Assembly (NCBI RefSeq): GCF_003971195.1
Contig: NZ_CP034593.1
Coordinates: 1,736,001-1,800,000 of the forward strand
DNA length: 64,000 nt
Origin: Flaviflexus ciconiae
Lineage (GTDB): Bacteria > Actinomycetota > Actinomycetes > Actinomycetales > Actinomycetaceae
Direction of reading: 5' to 3'
In this document: positions 9,499-18,095 of the stretch, piece by piece
Numbering within the stretch: position 1 is the first letter of the stretch
Layout of the letters: the number at the start of each line of letters is the position of its first letter
Notes under the pieces: generated by a model
The model's database searches: none
What the model was told of the DNA's origin: nothing
What the model saw: only the letters and a program-made list of their open reading frames with translations
Translations under genes and position numbers: made by a program

Positions 9499-10409
9499 GA
9501 CTGCGGGTCCTTGATCTCGTCGGGGCCGGGCAGGTAGCCGGGGTTGGTCCACAGCGTGTTGAATCCCTCATGACCATGAGAGGAAATAATCGCCTTCACG
9601 AAACCTTCGCCCTCGCTGTATTGGTCAAGCTTCAGGTCAAAGCCAAGAAGCTTTTTCAGCGCCTGAGCGAGCTGACCGCCAGAGCCCCGGCGCGCCTTAA
9701 TGGCGGCGGTGATCCGCTTCCGTGATGGAATGCGTGCGATCGGCACGGTGTTCATGACGTACTCGGCATGACCTTCCAGGATCGACATGATTGCCAGGAG
9801 CTCGGAGAGCGCGTCCGCGGAGAACGAATCTTCGATTGAGTCCATGGCGATCCGCACCTTGGCGATCAGAACATCCTTCAGCCAGGGCGCGGCCGTGAAC
9901 TGGAAGGCGTGAGTGAACTCGTGAACGCAAACAAAAAGCTGGATATCCCTGCTGTCAAGATTCCATTCGCTGGAGAAATCCCAAATATTCGGTGCAACGA
10001 GAAGGAGCCTGCCTTCGATGGGAAGCCCCTGCCCGGGCAGGGCTGTGAGAGCAAACGGGTCGTACTGGCCAAGGATCCGCGGAGCCATGACAGCGAGAGC
10101 CGCGGCCAGTTCTTCGGAAGCTATCCGGGACTGAATCTTCTTCTCCCCAACCAGGGAGTCCAGGAACGGCGAGACGGACAGGGCAGCGGCCTGCGCCCAT
10201 CCCGGCCGAGCAAGAACGGAGACGGGCTTTGACTCAACGTCCTCGAGAAGATGATGGAGGCCCGTTTGGGTGGCAACAATCCCGGGTGCTACCGCGGCCG
10301 CTCTGCGGAGTCCGGTCGCAACCGCCCGTGCACGTGCGGGAGTAATCGTGGGGCCGCTCCCGGAAAGCTGGCGCACTCGGCGGTAGGCAACTGTCGGATC
10401 AACCGGCAT
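9474..10409 (-). CDS. Zinc-dependent metalloprotease, DUF2342 family
   Basis: A 311-residue zincin. The HEXXH motif sits in CVHEFTHAFQFTAAPWL (HEFTH) and a downstream EGHAEYVMN supplies the likely third ligand region, as in the DUF2342/Zincin_2 family. Members are sometimes labelled as associated with coenzyme F420 biosynthesis, but that link is only by genome context. There is no signal peptide, so it should be cytoplasmic. The gene overlaps dacB by 11 bases and tilS by 25, which places it in one transcript with the housekeeping run. The substrate is unknown. Confidence 0.88.
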   Translation of the reverse strand: MPVDPTVAYRRVRQLSGSGPTITPARARAVATGLRRAAAVAPGIVATQTGLHHLLEDVESKPVSVLARPGWAQAAALSVSPFLDSLVGEKKIQSRIASEELAAALAVMAPRILGQYDPFALTALPGQGLPIEGRLLLVAPNIWDFSSEWNLDSRDIQLFVCVHEFTHAFQFTAAPWLKDVLIAKVRIAMDSIEDSFSADALSELLAIMSILEGHAEYVMNTVPIARIPSRKRITAAIKARRGSGGQLAQALKKLLGFDLKLDQYSEGEGFVKAIISSHGHEGFNTLWTNPGYLPGPDEIKDPQSWIDRVLS

Positions 10410-11778
10410 TCTCTTCCCCTCCCGTCACCAGAAGATCAATAGCTTCGTCCATTGCGGGACGAACAATTCCTGTGGTTCCGGATTCGATGTCGTCAATAAG
10501 TATGGAAAAGGCGAGCGTCTCGCCCTCACCTGTCGTGAAGTAACCCGACAGGGAGTTCGCTTTAATCAGGGTACCTGTCTTGGCTCGCACCAGACCCTCG
10601 CTCGTCATGCCCTCGAACCTGCTGGCAAGCGTTCCGTTGAAACCCGAGATAGGCAGTCCGTGCGGGACGGATGCGATCTCGCAGCCGCTGCAGGAGCCGG
10701 CGTGGGTGAGCACCTCCGTGAGCAGCAGGCCGGTCACCCGGTTATCGATCGACAGGCCGGCCGTGTCCGAGATCGTTACCCCGGTGGTGGAGAAGCCCTG
10801 CTCAACGAGAGACTCGTAGACTCCGCGGGCCGAGCCGTCGAAGTCGGGAACCAGGCCGCGTTCTGCTGCCACGAGGTGGCCGAGAACCTCGGCTAGAGAG
10901 TTATCTGACATGGTCAGCATGTAGTCAACGAGCTCGCGGACGGGAGCCGAGTAGACAACACCGGAAGTGTTGTCGTCGGTGATCTCCGGCGCGGACCCCG
11001 TTGTCACGGACGTGACAGTAATACCGCGCTCGGTCAGCAGCTCAGCAAAGACCTCGGCCGCATAGATATCGGGGTTTGCCACGTAGGTGCCGTCAAGGGC
11101 ACCACCGTCCACCGCGATCGGCCTCATCGGCATGATAAAAACGCGGTCCGTTCCCTGAACATTCTCGTGATAATCGGCCCCGGCAAACGCGCTCGAGTCG
11201 ACGGTGAGCACCACGGAGGAGGTTCCCCGCTCCGCGAGGTCTTCTGCGGTCTGGTCGGCAAGGTCGGCAAGGCCAGCGTGCCCGACGATCGAGTCGGAAT
11301 CCCCCTCTTCTGGTGACAGGTAAATATCGCCACCACCGACAAGGAATAGGCGGTCCCCAGAAAGCACGGTTGTTGTGGGAAGAGTTGCGGTGGGGCTCAG
11401 CTCGTAGAGGGCTGCGGAGGCAGTGAGAATTTTGATGCTCGATGCTGGGAGACGTCCGGTCGATCCGGACATGTCGTACACGACATTGCCGTCGAGGTCG
11501 CGGACAACGAATGACGTGGAGCCAGTATTTCGGGGATCGCTGGCCAATGCCTGGGCGATTTGTTCGATTCGTTCGGCGGAAAGTTTCTGTCCCGAATCAT
11601 TTTGGGGAACGTCTGCGTCAATTACCTCATAACTGGCAACTTCAGGGTAGGCTCGTGGTTCTAACGGCTTGTCCGCTGCGGTCAAGACACCCGGTGCGAT
11701 ATCAACTGCATCCGCAATGACGTATCCACCGAGTAGTATCAAGACAGCAACAATACCTGCCTGCGATCGTGCCTTCAC
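10399..11778 (-). CDS. dacB: D-alanyl-D-alanine carboxypeptidase/endopeptidase, PBP4 type
   Basis: Serine peptidase that trims peptidoglycan side chains outside the membrane. An N-terminal hydrophobic anchor (QAGIVAVLILLGGYVIADAV) is followed by the three penicillin-binding motifs: SSIK in RLPASSIKILTASAAL, SDN in TMSDNSLAEVLGHLVA, and KTG in LVRAKTGTLIKANSLSGY. GGGDIYLS is also typical of class C low-mass PBPs. The length of 459 residues fits the PBP4 family. The GTG start faces ppa across a 65-base divergent promoter region. Confidence 0.93.
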   Translation of the reverse strand: MKARSQAGIVAVLILLGGYVIADAVDIAPGVLTAADKPLEPRAYPEVASYEVIDADVPQNDSGQKLSAERIEQIAQALASDPRNTGSTSFVVRDLDGNVVYDMSGSTGRLPASSIKILTASAALYELSPTATLPTTTVLSGDRLFLVGGGDIYLSPEEGDSDSIVGHAGLADLADQTAEDLAERGTSSVVLTVDSSAFAGADYHENVQGTDRVFIMPMRPIAVDGGALDGTYVANPDIYAAEVFAELLTERGITVTSVTTGSAPEITDDNTSGVVYSAPVRELVDYMLTMSDNSLAEVLGHLVAAERGLVPDFDGSARGVYESLVEQGFSTTGVTISDTAGLSIDNRVTGLLLTEVLTHAGSCSGCEIASVPHGLPISGFNGTLASRFEGMTSEGLVRAKTGTLIKANSLSGYFTTGEGETLAFSILIDDIESGTTGIVRPAMDEAIDLLVTGGEENAG

Positions 11779-11843
11779 GACATTAGTCTGTCACGTTCGT
11801 TCACCGTTCACCACACAAGGAACCCGTAGCCGAAGGAGGCGCC

Positions 11844-12347
11844 ATGCTGGAGTTCGATGTCACCATCGAGATTCCGAAGGGCAACCGGAACAAGTACGAA
11901 GTCGACCACAAGACGGGACGCATTCGCCTCGACCGCATGCTGTTCACCGCGACCCGCTACCCCGATGACTATGGCTTTATCGATGACACCCTGGGTGAGG
12001 ACGGCGACCCGCTCGACGCCCTCGTCCTTCTTGAGGAACCGACGTTCCCGGGCTGTGTCATTCGGTGCCGCGCTCTCGGCATGTTCCGTATGAAAGACGA
12101 AGCGGGCGGCGACGACAAGGTCCTTTGTGTCCCGGCGGGCGACCAGCGTGCGTCGTGGCGTGTCGACATCGATGATGTGTCCGAGTTCCACCGCCTGGAG
12201 ATCCAGCACTTCTTCGAGGTTTACAAGGACCTCGAGCCCGGCAAGTCCGTCGAAGGCGCTCACTGGGTTGACCGCGCAGCCGCCGAAGAGGAAATCAGGG
12301 CCTCCTACCAGCGTGCCATCGACCAGGGCTACTACGACGAGCACTGA
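11844..12347 (+). CDS. ppa: Inorganic pyrophosphatase, family I
   Basis: Hydrolyses pyrophosphate to two phosphates and so drives biosynthetic reactions. The 167-residue protein has the family I signature with its aspartate cluster ([20 protein letters not shown]) and [20 protein letters not shown] near the N-terminus. A strong ribosome site (AAGGAGG) stands seven bases before the ATG. It is a single gene followed by a clear terminator. Confidence 0.98.
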   Translation: MLEFDVTIEIPKGNRNKYEVDHKTGRIRLDRMLFTATRYPDDYGFIDDTLGEDGDPLDALVLLEEPTFPGCVIRCRALGMFRMKDEAGGDDKVLCVPAGDQRASWRVDIDDVSEFHRLEIQHFFEVYKDLEPGKSVEGAHWVDRAAAEEEIRASYQRAIDQGYYDEH

Positions 12348-12461
12348 TACGGCTACGCGACGAGCACTGCCGTAGCTCAGTACTGGCACGCACAAGACTA
12401 AGCGCCAGTGCCCGTCGCAAGCGGTGGCGCTCGAGCCAAGCAATTCTGCTTGATAATGTCC

Positions 12462-12493
12462 GAGGGGACGGTTCAATGACGAACCGTCCCCTC
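12462..12493 (+). terminator. Rho-independent terminator after ppa
   Basis: A perfect 13-base-pair stem (12462-12474 with 12481-12493) and six-base loop, followed by CAACTTTTG. The 321-base gap 12348-12668 otherwise holds a short repeat of the ppa 3' end (CGACGAGCACTG occurs twice) and two weak hairpins. I see no gene in it. Confidence 0.8.
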
Positions 12494-12668
12494 AACTTTT
12501 GTTTCGATTCTTCGGCACAGTTCTTACCCGTCGCCCACGGCTATCCCTGTCACCCAGTGCATTCGTATCATCCAAAGGTCAATGCGGACCACCTGGTCAA
12601 CGGCACGGACAAGACCACGACAACTAGCTCTTAAGCGGCCCCGAAGGCGCTGATGCGGCTCCGTTTTT

Positions 12669-13211
12669 CTAGGAAACCCCGGGCGGGTTCTTCGTTGACT
12701 TCTTGGCGGCGGACCCGACGGACAACATCTTCACGGTGTACACGACGCAAATGACGAGCAGGCTGATGGTGATAACTGCGGTGGGCCACTGCAACGCGTG
12801 CGCCTGCGACACGGTGAACACAGCATCCCACGAGAGTAGCGAAAGGCAGATAGCGATCAGGGCAAGCATTCTGCGCATATGGCTCACGATCTGGAACCGG
12901 ACCGGCTCAGGTACGGGCTCTCCACCAACATCCGTCGCCTTCGTGTTAAACACTGCAACGGGATAGAGAAGAGCGATGAGTGCCATCATGATGGCAGGAA
13001 CAACCCAGATTGAGGACTTGCCACCCCAAGCATCAGCGTCCCCTGATAGCCCAAAGTGCGTCGGTATCCGATCCGGCAGGTCCGAATAGATCGTTGCCGT
13101 ATAGGCAAGGGAAGCAAGAACGCTCAACACGGCGAGCACAAACAGAATCCGATCCACCGGCTTCATCCCGCGGCGCCCCGCTCCCTGCGATTCGATCCGA
13201 CTCTCCTCCAT
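12669..13211 (-). CDS. DUF1648 membrane protein
   Basis: A 180-residue protein. Its first membrane span (ILFVLAVLSVLASLAYTATI) is followed by the DUF1648 signature LPDRIPTHFGLSGDADAWGGK and three further spans, giving about four in total. DUF1648 is found in immunity-like SdpI proteins and in many unassigned membrane proteins. There is no neighbouring toxin gene here, so an SdpI role is not supported. GGAAGG before the ATG supports the start. Confidence 0.85.
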   Translation of the reverse strand: MEESRIESQGAGRRGMKPVDRILFVLAVLSVLASLAYTATIYSDLPDRIPTHFGLSGDADAWGGKSSIWVVPAIMMALIALLYPVAVFNTKATDVGGEPVPEPVRFQIVSHMRRMLALIAICLSLLSWDAVFTVSQAHALQWPTAVITISLLVICVVYTVKMLSVGSAAKKSTKNPPGVS

Positions 13212-13534
13212 TGGGTCCTTCCTCGAGTTTAAATTCAGGCCTTCCCTGCCACCATGAGTGCCAGGCTCGCACTGCCCACCCCATCATCACAAACCTCAGG
13301 CGGGCTGTGCCGGTCGAGACGACGTAAGAATGACCCTCGCCAGAGCCGTCCATCATTCTCACCGAGGTTCTGAATCCTCGGCAACGGAGGCCAGTTTGAG
13401 ACCGGGGTGCCGAGCCAAGCGTGCGGATTCGGTGTGCCGAGCATTGCAACGAGATGCTCGTCAGAGAAGTGAGGCAGGCCGATTAGCCTGCCTCACCGAG
13501 TATTAAGCGTGATCACTCAACGCGTTGGCTGCGA
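13212..13534. other. Intergenic, no gene; hairpin after the NlpC/P60 gene
   Basis: No convincing ORF on either strand. A perfect 11-base-pair stem (13469-13479 with 13486-13496, loop CGATTA) lies 39 bases past the stop of the minus-strand NlpC/P60 gene and is probably its terminator. The following bases on that strand (TTCTCTG) make only a weak U tract. Confidence 0.6.
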
Positions 13535-14977
13535 TCAGTCTCCGACAACGTTGCGGTACATGGGGCTTCCCCAGACTGCTCGCTCCTGTGTTCCCATCGA
13601 CGGGTTCCAGGCTGCAATGTGTGAGCCGTTGCCGGTGTAGATTCCGACGTGGCCGGGCCACCACATCATGTCGCCGGGGCGAGCCTGTGACGTCGGCACG
13701 TAGGTTCCGTTGAACTGTGCTCCGTAGGAGGAACGAGCAACGGTAATGCCATGGTGCGCGTAGACGTAGTGCGCAAATCCGATGCAGTCCCAGCCTGCCG
13801 GGGTCACGCCGCCCCACACGTAGGGCGCTCCGATGAACTGGCGGGCGTAAGAGACGATCGAGTTACGAACGTTGCTGGACGGTGCCGGCGCGGGAGCCGG
13901 TTCCGGCTCCGGGGTAGGTGTCGGCGTGGGCGTCGGCGTCGGCGTAGGAGTCGGCGTCGGCGTTGGGGTAGGCGTCGGATTCGGAGTAGGAGTGGGCGTC
14001 GGCGTTGGGGTAGGCGTCGGAGCCGGAGTAGGAGTAGGCGTCGGCGTGGCAGTCGTCGGTTCCGCGGTGGGTTCCGTCGTCGGCTCCTTGGTCGGCTCCG
14101 GTGCGGGCGTCGTGTCCGGTGCCTTCTCTTCGTCCTTGTTTACTTCCTGGTTGGCCTGCGACTGAACGGCTGCGGCTTCCTGCTGGGCAGTGGCCTGGGC
14201 CTGCGCTTCAGCGATGACCCGCTGCCTGTTCTCCTCGTCAGCCTTACGACGTTCCTCTTCGAGTGCGGCAACGCGAGCTGCCTCTTCCTCTTCCTCGACG
14301 CCCTTCTGACGAGCAAGCTCGGCAACGAGTGCGTCGCGGCGGTTCTCTGCCTCGGCGAGCTGTTCCGCGGCGGCTTGCGAGGCACGGTCCGCTTCGCGAG
14401 CAGCCTCGTCAACACTTGCGGCGGCGAGCGTCTGCTCGTCGGCCGCGGCAACGGCCTGCTCTTCCATGACCTCGGCGAGGTTCAGCTTGGCTTCAAACTC
14501 CTGGACCTTGGCCTCAGCCGACTGGCCGAGACGGTTGTAGGCGTCCTGGCGTGCATTGACCTCTGTCAGGGACGTGGCGTTCAGGTAGTTGGCAAAGGGA
14601 ACGGCGCTAGCACCGTCGCGGTACATTGCGGCACCAACGGAGCCGAGCTCCTCCCGAGCAACCTCTACCTCGTCATAGGCACGGATGGCCGCATCCTGAG
14701 CGTCCATGGCTGCCGTAATCGATTCCGAGAGATCGGCCTGGGCACGAATCTGGTCACTTTCGGCGAGTGCCGCGTCTTCTGCGAGAGCCGTTGACTGTGC
14801 GGACAGGCTGGCAAGTTCAGCTTCGAGCTCCGCTAGGGACATCTCCGAGTAGCTGACTGTCGACGAGACTTCGTCGTCTCCGTCGTCGGCAAAACCAGCC
14901 GACCCTGCCAGGACCATGCTTCCGGCAATTGCCACGGCACATGCGGCATGGAAGCCGCGTCTGCGAATATTGGCCAC
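13535..14977 (-). CDS. Secreted NlpC/P60 peptidoglycan endopeptidase with coiled coil and Pro-Thr linker
   Basis: A 480-residue secreted cell-wall hydrolase of RipA/Cgp type. Residues 1-31 are a signal peptide (positive start, [20 protein letters not shown]). Residues 40-275 are Ala/Glu-rich coiled coil, usual for regulators or autoinhibitory arms of such hydrolases. Residues 285-360 are a Pro-Thr repeat linker that probably spans the wall. The C-terminal domain carries the catalytic Cys in [16 protein letters not shown] and the His in [20 protein letters not shown]. The usual DCSG motif reads DCIG; the catalytic Cys is intact. The GTG start is preceded by a GAGG ribosome site. Upstream there is a triple TCACAT repeat that may be an MtrA-type site. 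Confidence 0.93.
   Translation of the reverse strand: MANIRRRGFHAACAVAIAGSMVLAGSAGFADDGDDEVSSTVSYSEMSLAELEAELASLSAQSTALAEDAALAESDQIRAQADLSESITAAMDAQDAAIRAYDEVEVAREELGSVGAAMYRDGASAVPFANYLNATSLTEVNARQDAYNRLGQSAEAKVQEFEAKLNLAEVMEEQAVAAADEQTLAAASVDEAAREADRASQAAAEQLAEAENRRDALVAELARQKGVEEEEEAARVAALEEERRKADEENRQRVIAEAQAQATAQQEAAAVQSQANQEVNKDEEKAPDTTPAPEPTKEPTTEPTAEPTTATPTPTPTPAPTPTPTPTPTPTPNPTPTPTPTPTPTPTPTPTPTPTPEPEPAPAPAPSSNVRNSIVSYARQFIGAPYVWGGVTPAGWDCIGFAHYVYAHHGITVARSSYGAQFNGTYVPTSQARPGDMMWWPGHVGIYTGNGSHIAAWNPSMGTQERAVWGSPMYRNVVGD
13911..14050 (-). repeat. Six-base tandem repeat coding Pro-Thr linker
   Basis: Near-perfect tandem hexamers (GGCGTC/GGCGTA/GGCGTT on the plus strand) translate on the minus strand to about 22 Pro-Thr units. 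An in-frame change of copy number would alter the linker length without breaking the protein. Confidence 0.85.
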
Positions 14978-15090
14978 GTTGTTTTATCCTCGTTCTTCCG
15001 CGTGTCGCCTTGACGGCTACGCTTTGGAAACTCTTAACCGATATTGACGGTATACCAATCGTGACTCAATTGAAACATTTTCGCCATCAC

Positions 15091-15114
15091 TCACATCATT
15101 CACATTTGTCACAT
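15091..15114 (-). promoter_or_regulatory. Triple TCACAT direct repeat, candidate MtrA-type site
   Basis: TCACAT occurs at 15091-15096, 15100-15105 and 15109-15114, exactly nine bases apart (ATGTGA on the minus strand). It lies about 115-137 bases before the NlpC/P60 start. MtrA response-regulator sites in mycobacteria are described as direct repeats of GTCACA-like units and control cell-wall hydrolases. The match here is by eye. Confidence 0.45.
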
Positions 15115-15196
15115 CCTTAACACGATTCGACGATTGCCCCAAACTACGCCGAAAAAGCGGCCTTTTCAGATCGTCACCAAAAGTAAGGAGAATGTT

Positions 15197-15316
15197 ATGT
15201 GGCAAAGCTCACATCCGCCGCTTTGGGCCTTTGGTCCACCGTTTGAGACATATCGACGGATGTTTGGACGTGCCCCGGTCCCCGCCTATGGTCGAAAGCA
15301 TGTTCCGAATGTGTAA
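15197..15316 (+). CDS. Small leader ORF upstream of metY, 39 codons
   Basis: ATG at 15197 follows AAGGAG with a six-base spacer, one of the best ribosome sites in the window. The 39-residue product starts MWQSSHPPLWAFGPPFETYR and ends GRKHVPNV. It is aromatic and proline-rich, and I do not recognise it. The stop is five bases before the first arm of a set of competing hairpins in front of metY. A second frame from ATG 15192 (42 codons, ending in a Met- and Cys-bearing tail and TAG at the hairpin edge) is also open, but its start is only one base from the ribosome site. The position suggests a regulatory leader peptide or a small protein; neither is proven. Confidence 0.45.
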   Translation: MWQSSHPPLWAFGPPFETYRRMFGRAPVPAYGRKHVPNV

Positions 15317-15320
15317 CTAG

Positions 15321-15435
15321 CAGCGCGCTTATACAGCGCGCACCGATGCGCGCTGTTGCATCGGCCAGCCCCATTTAATCGATCACAACCGAGGCTGGAG
15401 TTGTTGCACAACTTTGGCCCTCCTATATTCAGGAG
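15321..15435 (+). promoter_or_regulatory. Structured metY leader with competing hairpins and sequestered ribosome site
   Basis: Two identical arms, CAGCGCGC at 15321-15328 and 15334-15341, can each pair with GCGCGCTG at 15348-15355. CCGATGC at 15343-15349 can instead pair with GCATCGG at 15358-15364, which would break those stems. Further on, AGTTGT/ACAACT (15399-15413) and CTCCT/AGGAG (15420-15424 with 15431-15435) form hairpins; the last one hides the metY ribosome site. The element does not look like SAM-I, SAM-II or SAM-IV. It may be an attenuator or an unnamed riboswitch. Confidence 0.45.
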
Positions 15436-15441
15436 AGAGAC

Positions 15442-16724
15442 ATGACCCAAGAAAACTGGAACTTCGACACCCTTCAAATTCATGCGGGACAAGCTCCGGA
15501 TTCGGAGACGGGCGCTCGCGCCCTCCCCATTTATCAGACGACATCCTTCGTCTTCGAGGATGCTGAGCAGGCAGCGGGACGCTTTGCTCTGACCGAGCCT
15601 GGCAACATCTACACCCGAATCACAAACCCTACGCAGGGCGCTATTGAGAACAGGATCGCTGCCCTTGAGGGCGGCGCGGCCGGCCTCCTCCTGTCCTCCG
15701 GTCAGGCAGCGACGACTCTTGCGATCCTTAACATTGCCCAGGCTGGCGATCACGTTGTGGCAAGCCCCTGGATCTATGGCGGCACGAACACGCTGCTCAC
15801 CCACACGCTGCCCCGCTACGGCGTTTCCGTCACTTTCGTTGAGGATCCGACGGATCCGGAGTCGTGGCGCGCTGCCACGCAGGAGAACACGAAGCTGTTC
15901 TTCGGTGAGTCAATCCCGAACCCCCGCGGTTCCGTTCTCGACATCCAGGCCATTGCCGACGTCGCACATTCCGAGGGCCTCCCCTCGTTATCGACAACAC
16001 GATCGCCACCCCGTACGTCCTGCGTCCGTTCGAGCACGGCGCCGACATCATCATTCACTCCGCCACGAAGTTCCTTGGTGGCCACGGCACGTCGATTGGC
16101 GGCGTTGTCGTTGAGAAGGGCGACTTCGACTGGAAGTCCGGGAAGTTCCCGACCCTGTCTGAGCCCGATGGCTCCTACCACGGGATTGTCTGGGGCGATC
16201 TGGGCCCCGGCGCTTTCGTCACTCGCATCCGCACCACTCTCCTGCGCGACGTGGGCCCGGCGATCGCACCGTTCAACGCCTTCCTCATTGGACTCGGCGT
16301 GGAGACCCTGTCGCTGCGCATGGAGAAGCACCTGGCGAACACGAAGAAGGTCGCCGAGTTCCTCGAGGCTCACGACCTCGTTGAGTCGGTCACCTGGGCT
16401 TCGCTTCGCTCGTCGCCGTTCTACGAGCTGGCACAGAAGTACACGCCGAAAGGCGCCGGTTCCGTGATTGCCTTTATCATCAAGGGCGGTCGCGAGGCCG
16501 GCATCAAATTCGTTGATGGGCTCGAACTGCATTCGAATGTTGCCAACATTGGCGATGTTCGTTCACTCGTTATCCATCCCGCTTCGACCACGCACTCGCA
16601 GCTGACCGAGGAGGAACTGGAGGCAGCGGGAGCACCCGCCGGCCTGGTACGCCTGTCGGTAGGCCTCGAGGACGTGGACGACATTCTGGCAGACCTCAAG
16701 CAGTCCTTCGATAGGATCAAGTAA
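15442..16724 (+). pseudogene. metY: O-acetylhomoserine sulfhydrylase, one-base frameshift
   Basis: PLP enzyme that makes homocysteine (or methionine) from O-acetylhomoserine and sulfide. The first frame runs from ATG 15442 (NWNFDTLQIHAGQAPDSETG) to SVLDIQAIADVAHSEGLP. After the C run at 15981-15984 the reading must shift by one base to continue LVIDNTIATPYVLRPFEHGA. The PLP lysine motif HSATKFLGGHGTSIGG and the C-terminal domain, ending LADLKQSFDRIK, follow. Restoring one C gives a full-length protein of about 427 residues. As written, the first frame runs on with unrelated sequence to 16467. No other damage is seen and metX follows after two bases, so a base-call error in the C run is the likeliest cause. 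A true inactivation remains possible. Confidence 0.9.
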
Positions 16725-16726
16725 TA

Positions 16727-17953
16727 ATGGATCGCTCTCCCGCCTACCTTGTCGGTCACCCGCCTCTGCGGATCACCGACGCCGCCCCAGTCCCGGATGC
16801 TGACACCGGCTATCGGCCGCACGCTCGGTTCCGTGATCTCCCCGCGAGCGGGGCGTGGCGGGAGGGCGACGACCCCGGAGATCGCAAGTTCGTCGATATT
16901 GGCACCCAGGTCCTCGAGTCGGGCGAATCCCTCGACGTCACGGTCGCCTACGAAACGTGGGGGAAGCTAAACGAGGACGGTTCCAACGCCGTCCTCCTCT
17001 GCCACGCCCTCACCGGCGACTCGCACGTGCGTAACGATGATGGGACCGAGGGCTGGTGGCCCGGCATAGTCGGCCCCGGCAAGGCAATCGACACGGACCG
17101 CTACTTCGTTGTTGCCCCAAACGTCCTGGGCGGGTGCCAGGGCACCACCGGGCCCGCCTCGAAGCATCCCGACGGTAAGCCGTGGGCACGCCGCTTCCCG
17201 CGGATCACGGTCCGCGACCAGGTGGCCACCGAGAAGGCCCTCATGGACCATCTCAAGATCCCCACCTGGCATCTCGTTGCCGGGGCCTCCGCGGGTGGCC
17301 ACCGGGTCATGGAGTGGCCTGCCACCTACCCGGAACACGTTGAACAGATTGCGGTTCTCGTGTCCGCACCTGAAACGACGGCGGAGCAGATCGCTTACGC
17401 CCACCAGCAGATCCTCGCGATTGAACTGGATGCTGCGTGGCGGGGCGGTGACTACTACGACGCTGAACCGGGTTACGGCCCGCACGCTGGTCTGGGTCTT
17501 GCCAGGGCTATCGCCCACACGACGTATCGATGTCATAGCGAGCTCGATTCCCGCTTTGATCGAACCCCCCAGGAGGGTGAAGACCCGATGGACGGCGGAC
17601 GGTTCTCCGTCCAGTCCTATCTTGACTATCACGGCTACAAGCTCGCCGCCCGGTTCGACGCAAACTCGTACTTAACCCTGACCGAAGCAATGCTCACCCA
17701 TTCGATTGGGCGCGGCCGCGGCGGCGTCGACAAGGTCCTGTCAGAAATGACTGCCCGCGCACTCGTTGTAGCGGTCGACACGGACCGGCTGTTCCACCCC
17801 GACGGGCAAGAATACCTCGCCTCTTCCCTGCCCAACTGCGATGGTGTCATCACGATCCACTCCGACCACGGCCACGATGGCTTCCTCGTTGAGAATGAGC
17901 AGGTCGGTACAATCATCTCCACCTTCCTTGCAGGAAGCCCCAATCGCCCCTGA
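16727..17953 (+). CDS. metX: Homoserine O-acetyltransferase
   Basis: Alpha/beta-hydrolase enzyme that acetylates homoserine and supplies the substrate of MetY. It shows VLLCHALTGDSHV, NVLGGCQGTTGPAS, the nucleophile Ser in GASAGGHRVMEW, the catalytic Asp in VVAVDTDRLFHP and the catalytic His in IHSDHGHDGFLVE. The nucleophile elbow normally reads GGSMGG; the variation leaves the Ser and following glycines intact. The start is two bases after the metY stop with no separate ribosome site, so translation is probably coupled. Confidence 0.95.
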   Translation: MDRSPAYLVGHPPLRITDAAPVPDADTGYRPHARFRDLPASGAWREGDDPGDRKFVDIGTQVLESGESLDVTVAYETWGKLNEDGSNAVLLCHALTGDSHVRNDDGTEGWWPGIVGPGKAIDTDRYFVVAPNVLGGCQGTTGPASKHPDGKPWARRFPRITVRDQVATEKALMDHLKIPTWHLVAGASAGGHRVMEWPATYPEHVEQIAVLVSAPETTAEQIAYAHQQILAIELDAAWRGGDYYDAEPGYGPHAGLGLARAIAHTTYRCHSELDSRFDRTPQEGEDPMDGGRFSVQSYLDYHGYKLAARFDANSYLTLTEAMLTHSIGRGRGGVDKVLSEMTARALVVAVDTDRLFHPDGQEYLASSLPNCDGVITIHSDHGHDGFLVENEQVGTIISTFLAGSPNRP

Positions 17954-18095
17954 GCGGGAAACCGATCCAGCAACCCTTCAGCTGAAAACACATAGCTCCC
18001 TGAACTGGCATAACACCGGCCGTTTCGGGGAGCTTATCCCTATTGAAAGCCCGCGTTCTCCCACTGCCTACGCCCTAAGCTGTCAGAATGGTGGC

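Noticed and set aside
13911..14050. CRISPR or non-coding satellite
   Set aside because: The repeat is in frame and encodes the Pro-Thr linker of the NlpC/P60 protein.
14978..15196. c-di-AMP (ydaO) riboswitch before the NlpC/P60 gene
   Set aside because: This riboswitch is common before such genes, but I could not find its conserved core on the minus strand here.
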